From positions 230,082 through 294,081 of the forward strand of contig JACIZI010000002.1 of the NCBI GenBank assembly GCA_014359475.1: a DNA stretch of 64,000 nt, written 5' to 3'. Positions within the stretch are counted from its first letter, which is position 1; each line of letters opens with the position of its first letter. Both the position numbers and the translations under genes were made by a program. Below are positions 17,201 through 25,230 of this stretch, in pieces. This DNA comes from Marinobacter sp. GTDB taxonomy: Bacteria > Pseudomonadota > Gammaproteobacteria > Pseudomonadales > Oleiphilaceae. The notes below the pieces were generated by a model that saw only the letters and a list, made by a program, of their open reading frames with translations, had not been told where the DNA came from and searched no databases.

Positions 17201-18061
17201 ATGAGAGACATCACCCGTAAACTGGTGGAATTACTGGATCTGTCACCCATAGGGGATGACCATTTCCAGGGGGACAGCGAAGATCTCGGCTTTCCCAATG
17301 TGTTTGGGGGCCAGGTATTGGGCCAGGCCCTTATGGCCGCCAGTCGTACGGTGGAAGTCCGCCTGCCGCATTCCCTTCACGCCTATTTTCTGCGCCCCGG
17401 CAACCACAGTATGCCGATTGATTATGAAGTGCAGCGGGTCCGGGATGGTGGAAGTTTCTCCGTGCGCCGGGTCATTGCCCGGCAGGATGGCAAGGAAATT
17501 CTGACCGGTTCCATGTCGTTCCAGCGGGAAGAAGAAGGTCTGGAGCATCAGTTTGATATGCCCGATGCGCCGGATCCGGACACTCTCAAGTCCGAGCAGG
17601 AATACGGCGCGATGCTGGCCCCTCATGTGCCGGAGCAAGTGCGCTCCATGTTGACCCGGGAGCGCCCCATTGAGATTCGCCCCGTGGATCCGCTCAATCC
17701 GTTCCGCCCTGAGCCGCGGCCGCCATACTCGCAATGCTGGCTCCGGGCCCAGGGGCCTTTGCCGGATGACCCGGTGTTGCAGCGTTGTCTGCTGACCTAT
17801 GCCTCGGACTTCTCCTTCCTGGCCACCTCCATGAATCCCCACGGGGTCAGCTTCATGTCGAAGGGGATGCAGGTGGCCAGTCTGGACCACAGCATCTGGT
17901 TCCACCGGGATTTCCGCATGGATGAATGGCTTCTGTATGACAAGGATAGCCCCAGTGCATCCCAGGGCCGTGGTTTCAATCGCGGTAACTTCTATACACA
18001 AGACGGACAGTTGGTGGCCTCTACCGTCCAGGAAGCTCTGATTCGTAAGCGCGCCCGCTGA
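17201..18061 (+). CDS. tesB: Acyl-CoA thioesterase II
   Basis: A 286-residue double hot-dog thioesterase. Typical features are the N-terminal FGGQVLGQALMAASRTV and SLHAYFLRPG. The C-terminal hot-dog has ASDFSFLATSMNPHG (catalytic Asp), then SLDHSIWFHRDFRMDEWLLYDKDSPSAS and the glutamine in YTQDGQLVASTVQE. It hydrolyses medium and long acyl-CoA in the cytoplasm. Ribosome binding site AGGAG lies before the ATG. It follows the rubredoxin reductase gene by 84 bp and may be part of the same transcript. It ends exactly where the convergent EAL-protein gene ends. Confidence 0.95.
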   Translation: MRDITRKLVELLDLSPIGDDHFQGDSEDLGFPNVFGGQVLGQALMAASRTVEVRLPHSLHAYFLRPGNHSMPIDYEVQRVRDGGSFSVRRVIARQDGKEILTGSMSFQREEEGLEHQFDMPDAPDPDTLKSEQEYGAMLAPHVPEQVRSMLTRERPIEIRPVDPLNPFRPEPRPPYSQCWLRAQGPLPDDPVLQRCLLTYASDFSFLATSMNPHGVSFMSKGMQVASLDHSIWFHRDFRMDEWLLYDKDSPSASQGRGFNRGNFYTQDGQLVASTVQEALIRKRAR

Positions 18062-20632
18062 TTATCCTGATTGTTGCTGTTTGCCGGCCAGCTCTTTGTC
18101 CAGCCATTCGATTATCGCATCCAGGGGCAGCGGCGGAGTCAGGTAGTAGCCCTGAATTTCGTCACATCCCATGTCCGCCAGCAGATTAAGTGTCTCTTCG
18201 TTTTCCACCCCCTCGGCCACCACTTTATAGCCGAGGCTGTGGCACATGTTGATGGTGGTGCGCACAATTACCCGGTCGTCGGCCTGTTCCACCAGATCCT
18301 TCACCAGAGACCGGTCAATCTTGATCTCCGATGCCGGCAGTTGCTTGATGTAGGAAAGCGATGAATAGCCGGAGCCAAAGTCGTCAATCGACAGGGGAAT
18401 GCCTGCCTGCTCCAGGGAGGTCAGGGTTTTCAGGGAGTTTTCCGGGTCCTGCATCATGGACGTCTCTGTCACCTCCAGCGTGATGCGACCCTGATGGCTG
18501 TGGTAACTGGCCATCAACCGTTTTACGAACACCGGGAAATCCGGCTCCCGCAAATTGTTCGGAGAGATGTTCACGGAAATGTCCAGGTCGTGGCCGCGCT
18601 CCAGCAGGAGGGTGCGTAGCGCCAGTGATTGCTCCATTACCCGGCGGGTCAGGGGCTTGATCAGGCCGGTCTGCTCCGCCAGGGCAATCAGCTCGTCTGT
18701 CCCGATCGGCTGGCTTCGCCCCGGCCAGCGGATCAGGGCCTCCAGCCCGGTTACCCGGCGATCACTGAGGCGGAGCTTGGGTTGCAGGTACAGTTCCAGT
18801 CGGGATTCCTGCAGTGCCTGGCGCAAATCGGACACCAGGGTGAGGCGGTCGGCGCTGTAGGAGTCCCTGCTGGGCCGGTACAGGGCCAGGCCCCGCTCTC
18901 TCGCTTCCCGGGACTCCTGGGCGATGTAGGCACGCCGGATCAGTGTGTTGGTATCCCGGGCATGGTCCGGGTAGGTGGCGGTGCCGATCTGTGACTCCAG
19001 GGAGAGCTGCATGCCCAGATAATCCAGCGGTTCACGGATTTCTTCCACTCGCCCGAGCATGAAGCGGGGCGACTGCAGGATAATGTCCGCATCAATAACA
19101 AAGCCGAAGCTGTCGTTCTCCAGGAATGCCAGGTAAAAGGCTCCCTTGGCGGATGCCTCCAGGCTAAAGATACCGGGCAGTTCGCCGATAATGCTGTTGA
19201 AGCGTCTTGCGGCCAGCTCCAGCAATCGGTCGGTGTTGCGGTGGCCCAGGGTGCGGGTGATGTTGCGCAGGTTGTTGAGGTGGATCACCGCCACTGCGTA
19301 GCGCCGGTGTGGCTGTTCATTGATCAGTTCCTGCAGAACAATCTCGAAGGAACTGCGGTTGGGCAGGCCGGTCAGTCCGTGGTGCAGGGCCTGATCCATC
19401 AGCCGTACTTCGGCCTGGCGGCGAGCCGCCAGAGCAGCCAGTTCGGACTCCCTGGAATGAAGTTTCTCCTGCCGTTCGTGGTACAGGCGACTGGCCAGGG
19501 CGAAGGTGAGCAGTATGGCTTCCAGTGCGGAGCCCAGCTCCAGGCCATAGCGGGTCAGCCAGTTGACCGGCAGAAAGCCGTATTTGTTCGCCGCGGTCAA
19601 TGCGGTACCAATAAGCAGCAGGCTCCAGGCAACGGTGTAATAGCCGGCCTGGGAGCTGCCCCGCCACCACTGCACGGGCCCCGCAAAGGCCATGAATACA
19701 GCGCCCCCCATGGCAATCGCTACTGACAGACGAATGGACGTATTGTAATCCAGGAAAAAGCTGGCAATCAGCGCCAGAGTACTGAGTACCATGCCCATCC
19801 GGGACACCAGATCCCATGCCGGTGCCTTGTCTGCCAGCTTCAGGAAGGAGCGGCAAAACTGCAGGGCAAAGAGCAGTGTCAGCGGCACCGAGACCAGCAT
19901 GCCCTGATTCTGAATCCCCGGATGGCTGGGCCAGAGCAACTGGAAGGAAGCGCCGTAAAGGGTTGCGATCAGGAACGCATAACTGCTTGCGGTCAGTACG
20001 TAATGCAAATAGGTCACTTCCCGCAGCGCAACATAGATGATCAGGTTCAGGAGCACGGTGGTGATAAGAATACCGAAGTAAAGGCTATGCCACCGATCCT
20101 CGGCAATCAGGGCGTTGATCAGTTGGTCTTCCTGCCAGAAACTGATCGGAACCTGGTGGGAGCCATGGGTCGCCACCCCCAGCAGAATCTGGTAGTCCCC
20201 GGGTTTCTCCAGGGAGTAGGGGAACAGGAATTTCGGATGTGCAAAGGGGCGCTGGGAAAAGGGAAGCCGGTCGCCGGTTACGATGGTGGTCACCGGCTCG
20301 CCGTTTCTCAGTAGCACAAACCTCAGATGATCAAGGTGGGGGTAGCTGACCTCCATGACCTGACGCTCGGCCCCCTCAGGAACCGGCATCCGGTACCAGA
20401 AGCTGCTGTTGACGTAACCGAAATTGGGGATGCGGTCCGGGAGAGGCTGCCATGTTCCGGAGGTTAAAAGGCTGGCTGCGTCAGTGCCGGGGATAGGTGC
20501 CTGAAGATAGCTGATAGGGGGCATTGGCAGGCGGGCGGAACCCCCGGATGCGCTGAAATAGGTGCCGGTCAGTATCAGCGAGAGAAGCCCGGTCAGGGTT
20601 ACCAACAGAAAGAGTTTACGCACAGCGCCCAA
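18062..20632 (-). CDS. Membrane 7TM-DISM protein with degenerate GGDEF and intact EAL domain
   Basis: An 856-residue signalling protein. A signal/anchor segment is at the N-terminus, then a periplasmic 7TMR-DISMED2-type beta domain (about 35-180). Seven hydrophobic segments (about 185-390) match 7TMR-DISM, followed by a short coiled coil. The GGDEF domain (about 415-575) has lost the active motif (FLENDSFGFV where GGDEF should be). The EAL domain (about 600-850) keeps EALIRWP, the Asn in ISVNISPNN, EVTETSMM, DDFGSGYSSLSYI and a C-terminal EGVEN, so it is expected to degrade cyclic di-GMP. The only start giving the full signal segment is TTG (20632) or GTG (20623), with a weak ribosome binding site. 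Confidence 0.88.
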   Translation of the reverse strand: MGAVRKLFLLVTLTGLLSLILTGTYFSASGGSARLPMPPISYLQAPIPGTDAASLLTSGTWQPLPDRIPNFGYVNSSFWYRMPVPEGAERQVMEVSYPHLDHLRFVLLRNGEPVTTIVTGDRLPFSQRPFAHPKFLFPYSLEKPGDYQILLGVATHGSHQVPISFWQEDQLINALIAEDRWHSLYFGILITTVLLNLIIYVALREVTYLHYVLTASSYAFLIATLYGASFQLLWPSHPGIQNQGMLVSVPLTLLFALQFCRSFLKLADKAPAWDLVSRMGMVLSTLALIASFFLDYNTSIRLSVAIAMGGAVFMAFAGPVQWWRGSSQAGYYTVAWSLLLIGTALTAANKYGFLPVNWLTRYGLELGSALEAILLTFALASRLYHERQEKLHSRESELAALAARRQAEVRLMDQALHHGLTGLPNRSSFEIVLQELINEQPHRRYAVAVIHLNNLRNITRTLGHRNTDRLLELAARRFNSIIGELPGIFSLEASAKGAFYLAFLENDSFGFVIDADIILQSPRFMLGRVEEIREPLDYLGMQLSLESQIGTATYPDHARDTNTLIRRAYIAQESREARERGLALYRPSRDSYSADRLTLVSDLRQALQESRLELYLQPKLRLSDRRVTGLEALIRWPGRSQPIGTDELIALAEQTGLIKPLTRRVMEQSLALRTLLLERGHDLDISVNISPNNLREPDFPVFVKRLMASYHSHQGRITLEVTETSMMQDPENSLKTLTSLEQAGIPLSIDDFGSGYSSLSYIKQLPASEIKIDRSLVKDLVEQADDRVIVRTTINMCHSLGYKVVAEGVENEETLNLLADMGCDEIQGYYLTPPLPLDAIIEWLDKELAGKQQQSG

Positions 20633-21024
20633 TTATTATTGTCGTTTCCGCAATAGAGTATGGCCGTCCCTGGCGAATCCCTCAAGTTGTCCTGTCAGTT
20701 GTTCCGGTTCAGCGCGCCATTGTTGTTATTGTCCCGCAAGGTGGGGCATTTTGGCTAAGTCACCCGGCGCCCTTCTTTCTCCAGGTGGGCTTGAGAGCCT
20801 GTGCTGTCATCAGGGGCCACCCCTTAAGCGCCGCCCACCGGTATTCTGATGGTTGCCAGGGGTTGCCCTCCCCGGAGCATTACAGGCGCAATGTTAATGG
20901 TGCGGGCGCTGCGGCTCAAGTGGCAGGATCTGATGCGAGGATCAATAACGGTCAGTGTTTCATTTGTATTACAAAAAAATTATAGTGGCCCACTCGATAC
21001 CGTAGCCACAGGAACTTTTCTGCC
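20633..21024. other. 392-bp spacer between the divergent EAL-protein and pit genes
   Basis: No coding sequence supported. It holds a promoter candidate for pit near its right end (20958-20986). A lone CTGTCAT half-site at 20804-20810 has no partner 11 bp away, so I do not call a Pho box. The rest shows no hairpin or repeat that I can support. Confidence 0.5.
20958..20986 (+). promoter_or_regulatory. Putative pit promoter
   Basis: -10 TATAGT (20981-20986), with TTTCAT (20958-20963) at 17 bp as a poor -35. The A-tract ACAAAAAAAT in the spacer is notable. The start codon of pit is 38 bp further on. Confidence 0.35.
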
Positions 21025-22584
21025 ATGGCCAGATCCAGCGATTTTCTCGATACCCTCCTGACCAGTCCCTCGACAGAACGCTATCGAATCGGGTTCAGCC
21101 TGTTGTTCCTTCTGGGTATATGGCTGGTTGCCGGCCGCCTGGTGCCGGATGCGCCGAACAGCATGTTGCTGATGGCAGCCGCTGTAATTGGCGGCTATAT
21201 GGCTATCAATATTGGTGCCAACGATGTTGCCAATAATGTTGGCCCGGCCGTGGGGTCCGGCGCCTTGTCTCTGGGGGCAGCCGTGTTGATTGCTGCGCTG
21301 TTGGAAGCCAGTGGTGCCATTATCGCAGGCGGTGATGTGGTTTCGACCATCAAGGGCGGGATCATTTTTGCCGAAAAACTGGATGACGTGGATACCTTTA
21401 TCTGGCTGATGACCGCCGCTCTGCTGGCCGGAGCTCTCTGGCTGAACCTCGCCACCTGGATGGGTGCGCCGGTGTCTACCACCCACTCCATTGTCGGCGG
21501 TGTGCTGGGTGCCGGTATTGCCGCCGGTGGCTGGGGTATCGCCGACTGGTTCGTGATGAGCAAGATTGTTGCGAGCTGGGTGATTTCTCCGGTGTTGGGT
21601 GGCCTGTTTGCCGCACTGTTTCTTTATGCCATCAAAAAGACCGTGCTTTACCGGGAAAATCTCGTGCCCGCCGCCCGCACTTTTGTGCCGTTGCTGGTGG
21701 CACTTATGGCCTGGGCCTTTGGTACCTACCTGATGATCAAGGGGGTCAAGAAAGTCATCAAGGTGGACTTCATGGACGCGGCATTGCTGGGTGTGGTTGT
21801 GGCTGTATTGGCATACGGTATTGTTCGCATTCTGGCGGCACGTCGTTCTGCCACCATGGAGAACAGCCCTGAGGGGGTGAATGCCCTGTTTACCTGGCCG
21901 CTGATTTTCGCCGCGGGCCTGCTCAGCTTTGCGCATGGCGCCAACGATGTTGCCAATGCGATCGGGCCGCTGGCGGCCATCAACGATGCCGTGTCCGCAG
22001 GCGCTGTGGTCACCGCCGCCAGTATTCCGCTGTGGGTGATGCTGGTGGGTGCGCTGGGTCTGTCGGTGGGCCTGATGCTGTTCGGCCCCCGTCTGATCAA
22101 GACGGTTGGTAGCGAGATTACCGAGCTGGATCAGACCCGTGCCTTCTGTATTGCACTCTCTGCCGCGCTGACTGTCATTATGGCCTCCCAGTTGGGGCTG
22201 CCAGTCAGCTCCACCCACATTGCCATCGGTGGGGTGTTCGGGGTGGGTTTCCTGCGGGAATATCTGAAATCCAACTACGCAAGCCAGCTGCACAAGATCA
22301 TCGAGAACCACGACGCAGACGAGCGGGCCAGGCTCAAGCCGTTCCTGGATGACTTCCGCAATGCCTCGGTGGAGGAGATGGAAAATCTCCTGAAGAAAGC
22401 CAAGAAGAAAAGCCAGGTGCCGCTGTCCAAATCCGAGCGCAAGCGTCTCAAGAAAATTTACCGGGAGGAGATGGTCAAACGCTCCCACCTGACCCGTATT
22501 GTGGCGGCCTGGATCATTACCGTGCCGGCATCCGGGCTGATGGCCGCGATTCTGTTCTTCACCCTGCGAGGCCTGTTGATCTAG
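21025..22584 (+). CDS. pit: Low-affinity inorganic phosphate transporter (Pit family)
   Basis: A 519-residue membrane protein with about ten to twelve hydrophobic segments. It carries the duplicated Pit signature: GANDVANNVGPAVGSGAL (about residue 67) and GANDVANAIGPLAA (about residue 304). Each is followed by a second shared motif, APVSTTHSIVGG and LPVSSTHIAIGG. A charged cytoplasmic loop (about 415-490) rich in Lys, Arg and Glu precedes the last membrane segment. It takes up phosphate with protons. There is no Pho box in front, as is common for Pit. The small unknown gene 49 bp downstream may be co-transcribed. Confidence 0.94.
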   Translation: MARSSDFLDTLLTSPSTERYRIGFSLLFLLGIWLVAGRLVPDAPNSMLLMAAAVIGGYMAINIGANDVANNVGPAVGSGALSLGAAVLIAALLEASGAIIAGGDVVSTIKGGIIFAEKLDDVDTFIWLMTAALLAGALWLNLATWMGAPVSTTHSIVGGVLGAGIAAGGWGIADWFVMSKIVASWVISPVLGGLFAALFLYAIKKTVLYRENLVPAARTFVPLLVALMAWAFGTYLMIKGVKKVIKVDFMDAALLGVVVAVLAYGIVRILAARRSATMENSPEGVNALFTWPLIFAAGLLSFAHGANDVANAIGPLAAINDAVSAGAVVTAASIPLWVMLVGALGLSVGLMLFGPRLIKTVGSEITELDQTRAFCIALSAALTVIMASQLGLPVSSTHIAIGGVFGVGFLREYLKSNYASQLHKIIENHDADERARLKPFLDDFRNASVEEMENLLKKAKKKSQVPLSKSERKRLKKIYREEMVKRSHLTRIVAAWIITVPASGLMAAILFFTLRGLLI

Positions 22585-22633
22585 ACTTAAGGCGGCCAGT
22601 CATTATTCCCGAGTTCTCAAACCGGAGTTTTCC

Positions 22634-22900
22634 ATGAGTACAGCTGAAGAAAGCCGCCAGGCCAGAGTGATTGATGAACTGAGAGTCTTCATCAAGAAGG
22701 TGTTGAGTGAACCCACCATCGCCGTCAAGTCAATGGAGATTGCCCGTCGGTACCGCAACGAGCCGGATGCGGACGAGCGTATTGCCCGGGAGATCAGCGC
22801 CAACACAACGATTCGCATCCCGGAAACCTGGAGCGAGGCGGACCGGATGTTTCTGGAGATCATCCGTGAAGTGCTTGACGACGAGGAAGCGCTTTATTGA
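22634..22900 (+). CDS. Small conserved-looking protein downstream of pit
   Basis: An 88-residue, charged, probably helical protein with no signal peptide or cysteine. It has a good start context and codon use like its neighbours. I do not recognise a family. The sequence has two parts: an Arg/Lys-containing N-terminal half (IDELRVFIKKVLSEP) and an acidic C-terminal helix (WSEADRMFLEIIREVLDDEEALY). It lies 49 bp after pit on the same strand, so it may modulate the transporter, by analogy with the helper proteins often encoded beside Pit. That is only a guess from position. Confidence 0.65.
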   Translation: MSTAEESRQARVIDELRVFIKKVLSEPTIAVKSMEIARRYRNEPDADERIAREISANTTIRIPETWSEADRMFLEIIREVLDDEEALY

Positions 22901-22931
22901 GGGGAGCTGATAATAGCGGTTAACGGTTGGG

Positions 22932-22962
22932 CGGGCCTGGGGAATTATTTCTTTCAGGCCCG
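22932..22962. terminator. Hairpin between convergent genes
   Basis: CGGGCCTG / CAGGCCCG, an 8-bp perfect stem with a 15-nt loop, followed by TTT on the plus strand. The right arm overlaps the stop codon of the convergent decarboxylase gene. Likely terminator for the pit-side transcript; moderate support. Confidence 0.45.
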
Positions 22963-24630
22963 TTTGGTGTCGGGGCGCTTCTGATCCAGTACCGCGCTGG
23001 CCATCTGGTGCAGTATTTCCATTTCCTCCCGGATGCCTTCATCCCCGGCCAGTTCCACCTGCTCCTCCAGTATATCTTCAAGAATCTCGCGGGTGGTCAG
23101 CGGGTTGGCCAGTACCACCCGGAATACGAGGCAAGGGTAGTGCGCGTAGTGCGCAGGTTCCAGCCGGGTGCGTGACACAAAGGCCTTGCCCCGCTCCCGC
23201 TGGGTTTTCTGGATAAATTTGGTGATCCTGTTAAGGCAGCTGTTGATCTTCTCTGACTGAGTGGGATCGGCCACCGCCAGAGCCTGCTGGACTTCGGCCG
23301 GACAGTATCGGTAGGTGAGGATATTCAGTTCGGGCCGGGTGATCAGCTCCATGTCGTCACGGGCCTCGATCATCGAAGCGAAGGTTCGGGCTTTTTCAAT
23401 ACCCTGGTCGATGAGAATTTCGTAGCCTTCCCGGGCCAGGATTTTGAGTCCCGAGTGGATCAGCATGGACATGCCTGGGCGTGAGCCTTCCAGGGTGGTG
23501 CTGCCCAGATCCCGGGACCCTTTCCGGATAATGTACTGGGCGTGATGTTCTACCGCGCTGGCCAGGTGCGGGTCGCGGAAGACCACCAGGCCTGCCCCCA
23601 TGGGTACGTAAAGTTGCTTGTGAGCATCGAAGGTAACCGAGTCAGCTTTCTCGATGCCCTTGAGCAGACCGCGATAGGTCCGGGAGAAAAGGGTGGGGCC
23701 GCCCCAGGCTGCATCCACGTGAAAGTGGGCGCCAAACTCCGTGGCAATGTCCGCCATGGACTCCAGTGGGTCGACGTTGCCGGTTTCCGTGGTGCCTGCC
23801 ACACCGCAGATGGCCATCACCTTGATTTTCTGCTTCTGTAGCTCAAGGCACTTCTCCCGCAGCGCGTCGGTATCAATCCGGTTGCGTTCGTCAGTATCCA
23901 CCGGAATCAGAGAATCACGTCCCAGCCCGAGAACATCGGCCGCCTTACGCAGGGAGTAGTGGCCACGGCGGGAAACAAGTATGGCCGCACCCTCAAAGCC
24001 GTAGTAGCGCAGCGCGCGGAACAGCCCCTCCTGATGCAGGCCGCGAAAGCTGCCCTCCGGCGGGAAGGCTCGGTTGCGGGCTACCCACAGGGCGGTCAGG
24101 TTGGCCACGGTACCGCCGGAACACATGGCCCCCAAAGCATGGCGGGGGTCGTGCATCCACTTGCGGTAGAAGGCGCTGTCCTGCTCGTATACCAGCCGGT
24201 GAATCATGCCCAGTACCTGGCGCTCCATGGGGGTGAAAGCCTTGGAGGTTTCGGTTTTCACCAGGTTCTGGTTGAGGGCAATCATGATTTTTGACAGCGG
24301 CAGCATGAAGTAGGGCAGGGCCGATGTCATGTGGCCTATAAAACTGGGAGAAGCGGTGTGTACCGAGTTGGCTACCAGCTTGTCGAGCAGGAACTGGGCC
24401 TGTTCGGAAACGAAAATGGGTTTTTCCGGAATGGCAGAGTCGGAGAAATTCTTCTCCACCTCAGCCAGATCCCGTTCCACAGCCACGATATGCTCCTGCA
24501 GGAAACCGGCAAGGTTACGGGAAATGTTCTGGTCGATCCTGCTCAGGGTGGATTCCGGAGCTTCGGGAATGGTAAATACCCGGTACATAGCCTCAATCGA
24601 GGCCTGGGCGGATTTTTTCTTGCCAGTCAT
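22954..24630 (-). CDS. panP: PLP-dependent decarboxylase, PanP-like (putative aspartate 1-decarboxylase)
   Basis: A 558-residue group II PLP decarboxylase. The fold signatures are CSGGTVANLTALWVARN, then HYSLRKAADVLG, HVDAAWGGP and the PLP-binding lysine Lys338 in TFDAHKQLYVPMG. Length and N-terminal region resemble the PanP enzymes of marine gammaproteobacteria, which make beta-alanine from aspartate for pantothenate. Glutamate decarboxylase-like activity cannot be excluded by reading. It is alone on its strand, with a strong hairpin in its leader (24688-24714). coaBC and coaD, later steps of the CoA route, also lie in this window but far away. Confidence 0.8.
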   Translation of the reverse strand: MTGKKKSAQASIEAMYRVFTIPEAPESTLSRIDQNISRNLAGFLQEHIVAVERDLAEVEKNFSDSAIPEKPIFVSEQAQFLLDKLVANSVHTASPSFIGHMTSALPYFMLPLSKIMIALNQNLVKTETSKAFTPMERQVLGMIHRLVYEQDSAFYRKWMHDPRHALGAMCSGGTVANLTALWVARNRAFPPEGSFRGLHQEGLFRALRYYGFEGAAILVSRRGHYSLRKAADVLGLGRDSLIPVDTDERNRIDTDALREKCLELQKQKIKVMAICGVAGTTETGNVDPLESMADIATEFGAHFHVDAAWGGPTLFSRTYRGLLKGIEKADSVTFDAHKQLYVPMGAGLVVFRDPHLASAVEHHAQYIIRKGSRDLGSTTLEGSRPGMSMLIHSGLKILAREGYEILIDQGIEKARTFASMIEARDDMELITRPELNILTYRYCPAEVQQALAVADPTQSEKINSCLNRITKFIQKTQRERGKAFVSRTRLEPAHYAHYPCLVFRVVLANPLTTREILEDILEEQVELAGDEGIREEMEILHQMASAVLDQKRPDTKRA

Positions 24631-24687
24631 AAGAGCTTCACACGCAGTGGACGATCCGCCAGGCGGCTCCGAATGCCCGTCGGATGG

Positions 24688-24714
24688 CTCCGGAAAGGTT
24701 GGTGCTTTCCGGAG
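24688..24714 (-). promoter_or_regulatory. Strong hairpin in the leader of the decarboxylase gene
   Basis: CTCCGGAAAG / CTTTCCGGAG, a 10-bp perfect stem with a 7-nt loop, 58 bp upstream of the decarboxylase start and 110 bp after the DUF503 gene end. There is no T tract on either strand, so it is not a standard terminator. It may be a leader structure. Confidence 0.4.
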
Positions 24715-24824
24715 TGGATTACTGATGTTCCGGTCGGGAGAGACCGGGTCAACGGTTTCCCTGAGGGTCTGTAGTATACGGACTCAGTTGTGTTTTCGCT
24801 ACAAGTGGGGGTATTACAGGTGCC

Positions 24825-25166
24825 TCAGAGGATTTCCCGGCTCACTTCAAGTATGGCTGCGTCGATCCGGGATTCGATGGCTTTTTCTACCTGGTCGAGG
24901 CGCTGGGTGATCTGCCGGGATGATATGCCAAGGGCCGCGACAGTCCATGTGGCACAGTCCAGGGCCTGGTGGTCGGCCGTTTCCGATACTGCCAGATCCG
25001 GTTCCTTGCCCCATACCGACCTGAGGGCAGCGAAGACCTTTCGTTTTGCTTTGAGATCCTCGCAGCCATAGAGCTGGAAGTGAAGAGTCAGAATGCCTAC
25101 GTGGGGGGTAATCACGGGAGCTTGTGTATTCTGCTGATCGAGTAACTTTCTCAGTGTTTCAGACAT
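24825..25166 (-). CDS. DUF503 (YlxP-like) family protein
   Basis: A 113-residue cytoplasmic protein. After a 20-residue lead the DUF503 pattern runs GILTLHFQLYGCEDLKAKRKVFAALRSVWGKEPDLAVSETADHQALDCATWTVAALG. It has the typical LKxKR helix and the WQRA-like segment in changed form (DCATWTVAALG). The start MSETLRKL at 25166 is the first good one; the longer frame adds 20 residues of no clear origin. Function of the family is not established. It lies 64 bp downstream of the AidB-like gene on the same strand. Confidence 0.75.
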   Translation of the reverse strand: MSETLRKLLDQQNTQAPVITPHVGILTLHFQLYGCEDLKAKRKVFAALRSVWGKEPDLAVSETADHQALDCATWTVAALGISSRQITQRLDQVEKAIESRIDAAILEVSREIL

Positions 25167-25230
25167 AGGCGGGGTGCGGGAACCGTCGGTGCCGACGGCT
25201 CCCCGACCTCTTGGTTGCGATAACATCCGG

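Noticed and set aside
20804-20810. Pho box before pit
   Set aside because: Only one CTGTCAT half-site; nothing like it 11 bp to either side.
20980-22488. 502-codon open frame antisense to pit
   Set aside because: Low-complexity His/Gly/Gln-rich composition typical of an antisense shadow; pit is clearly coding.
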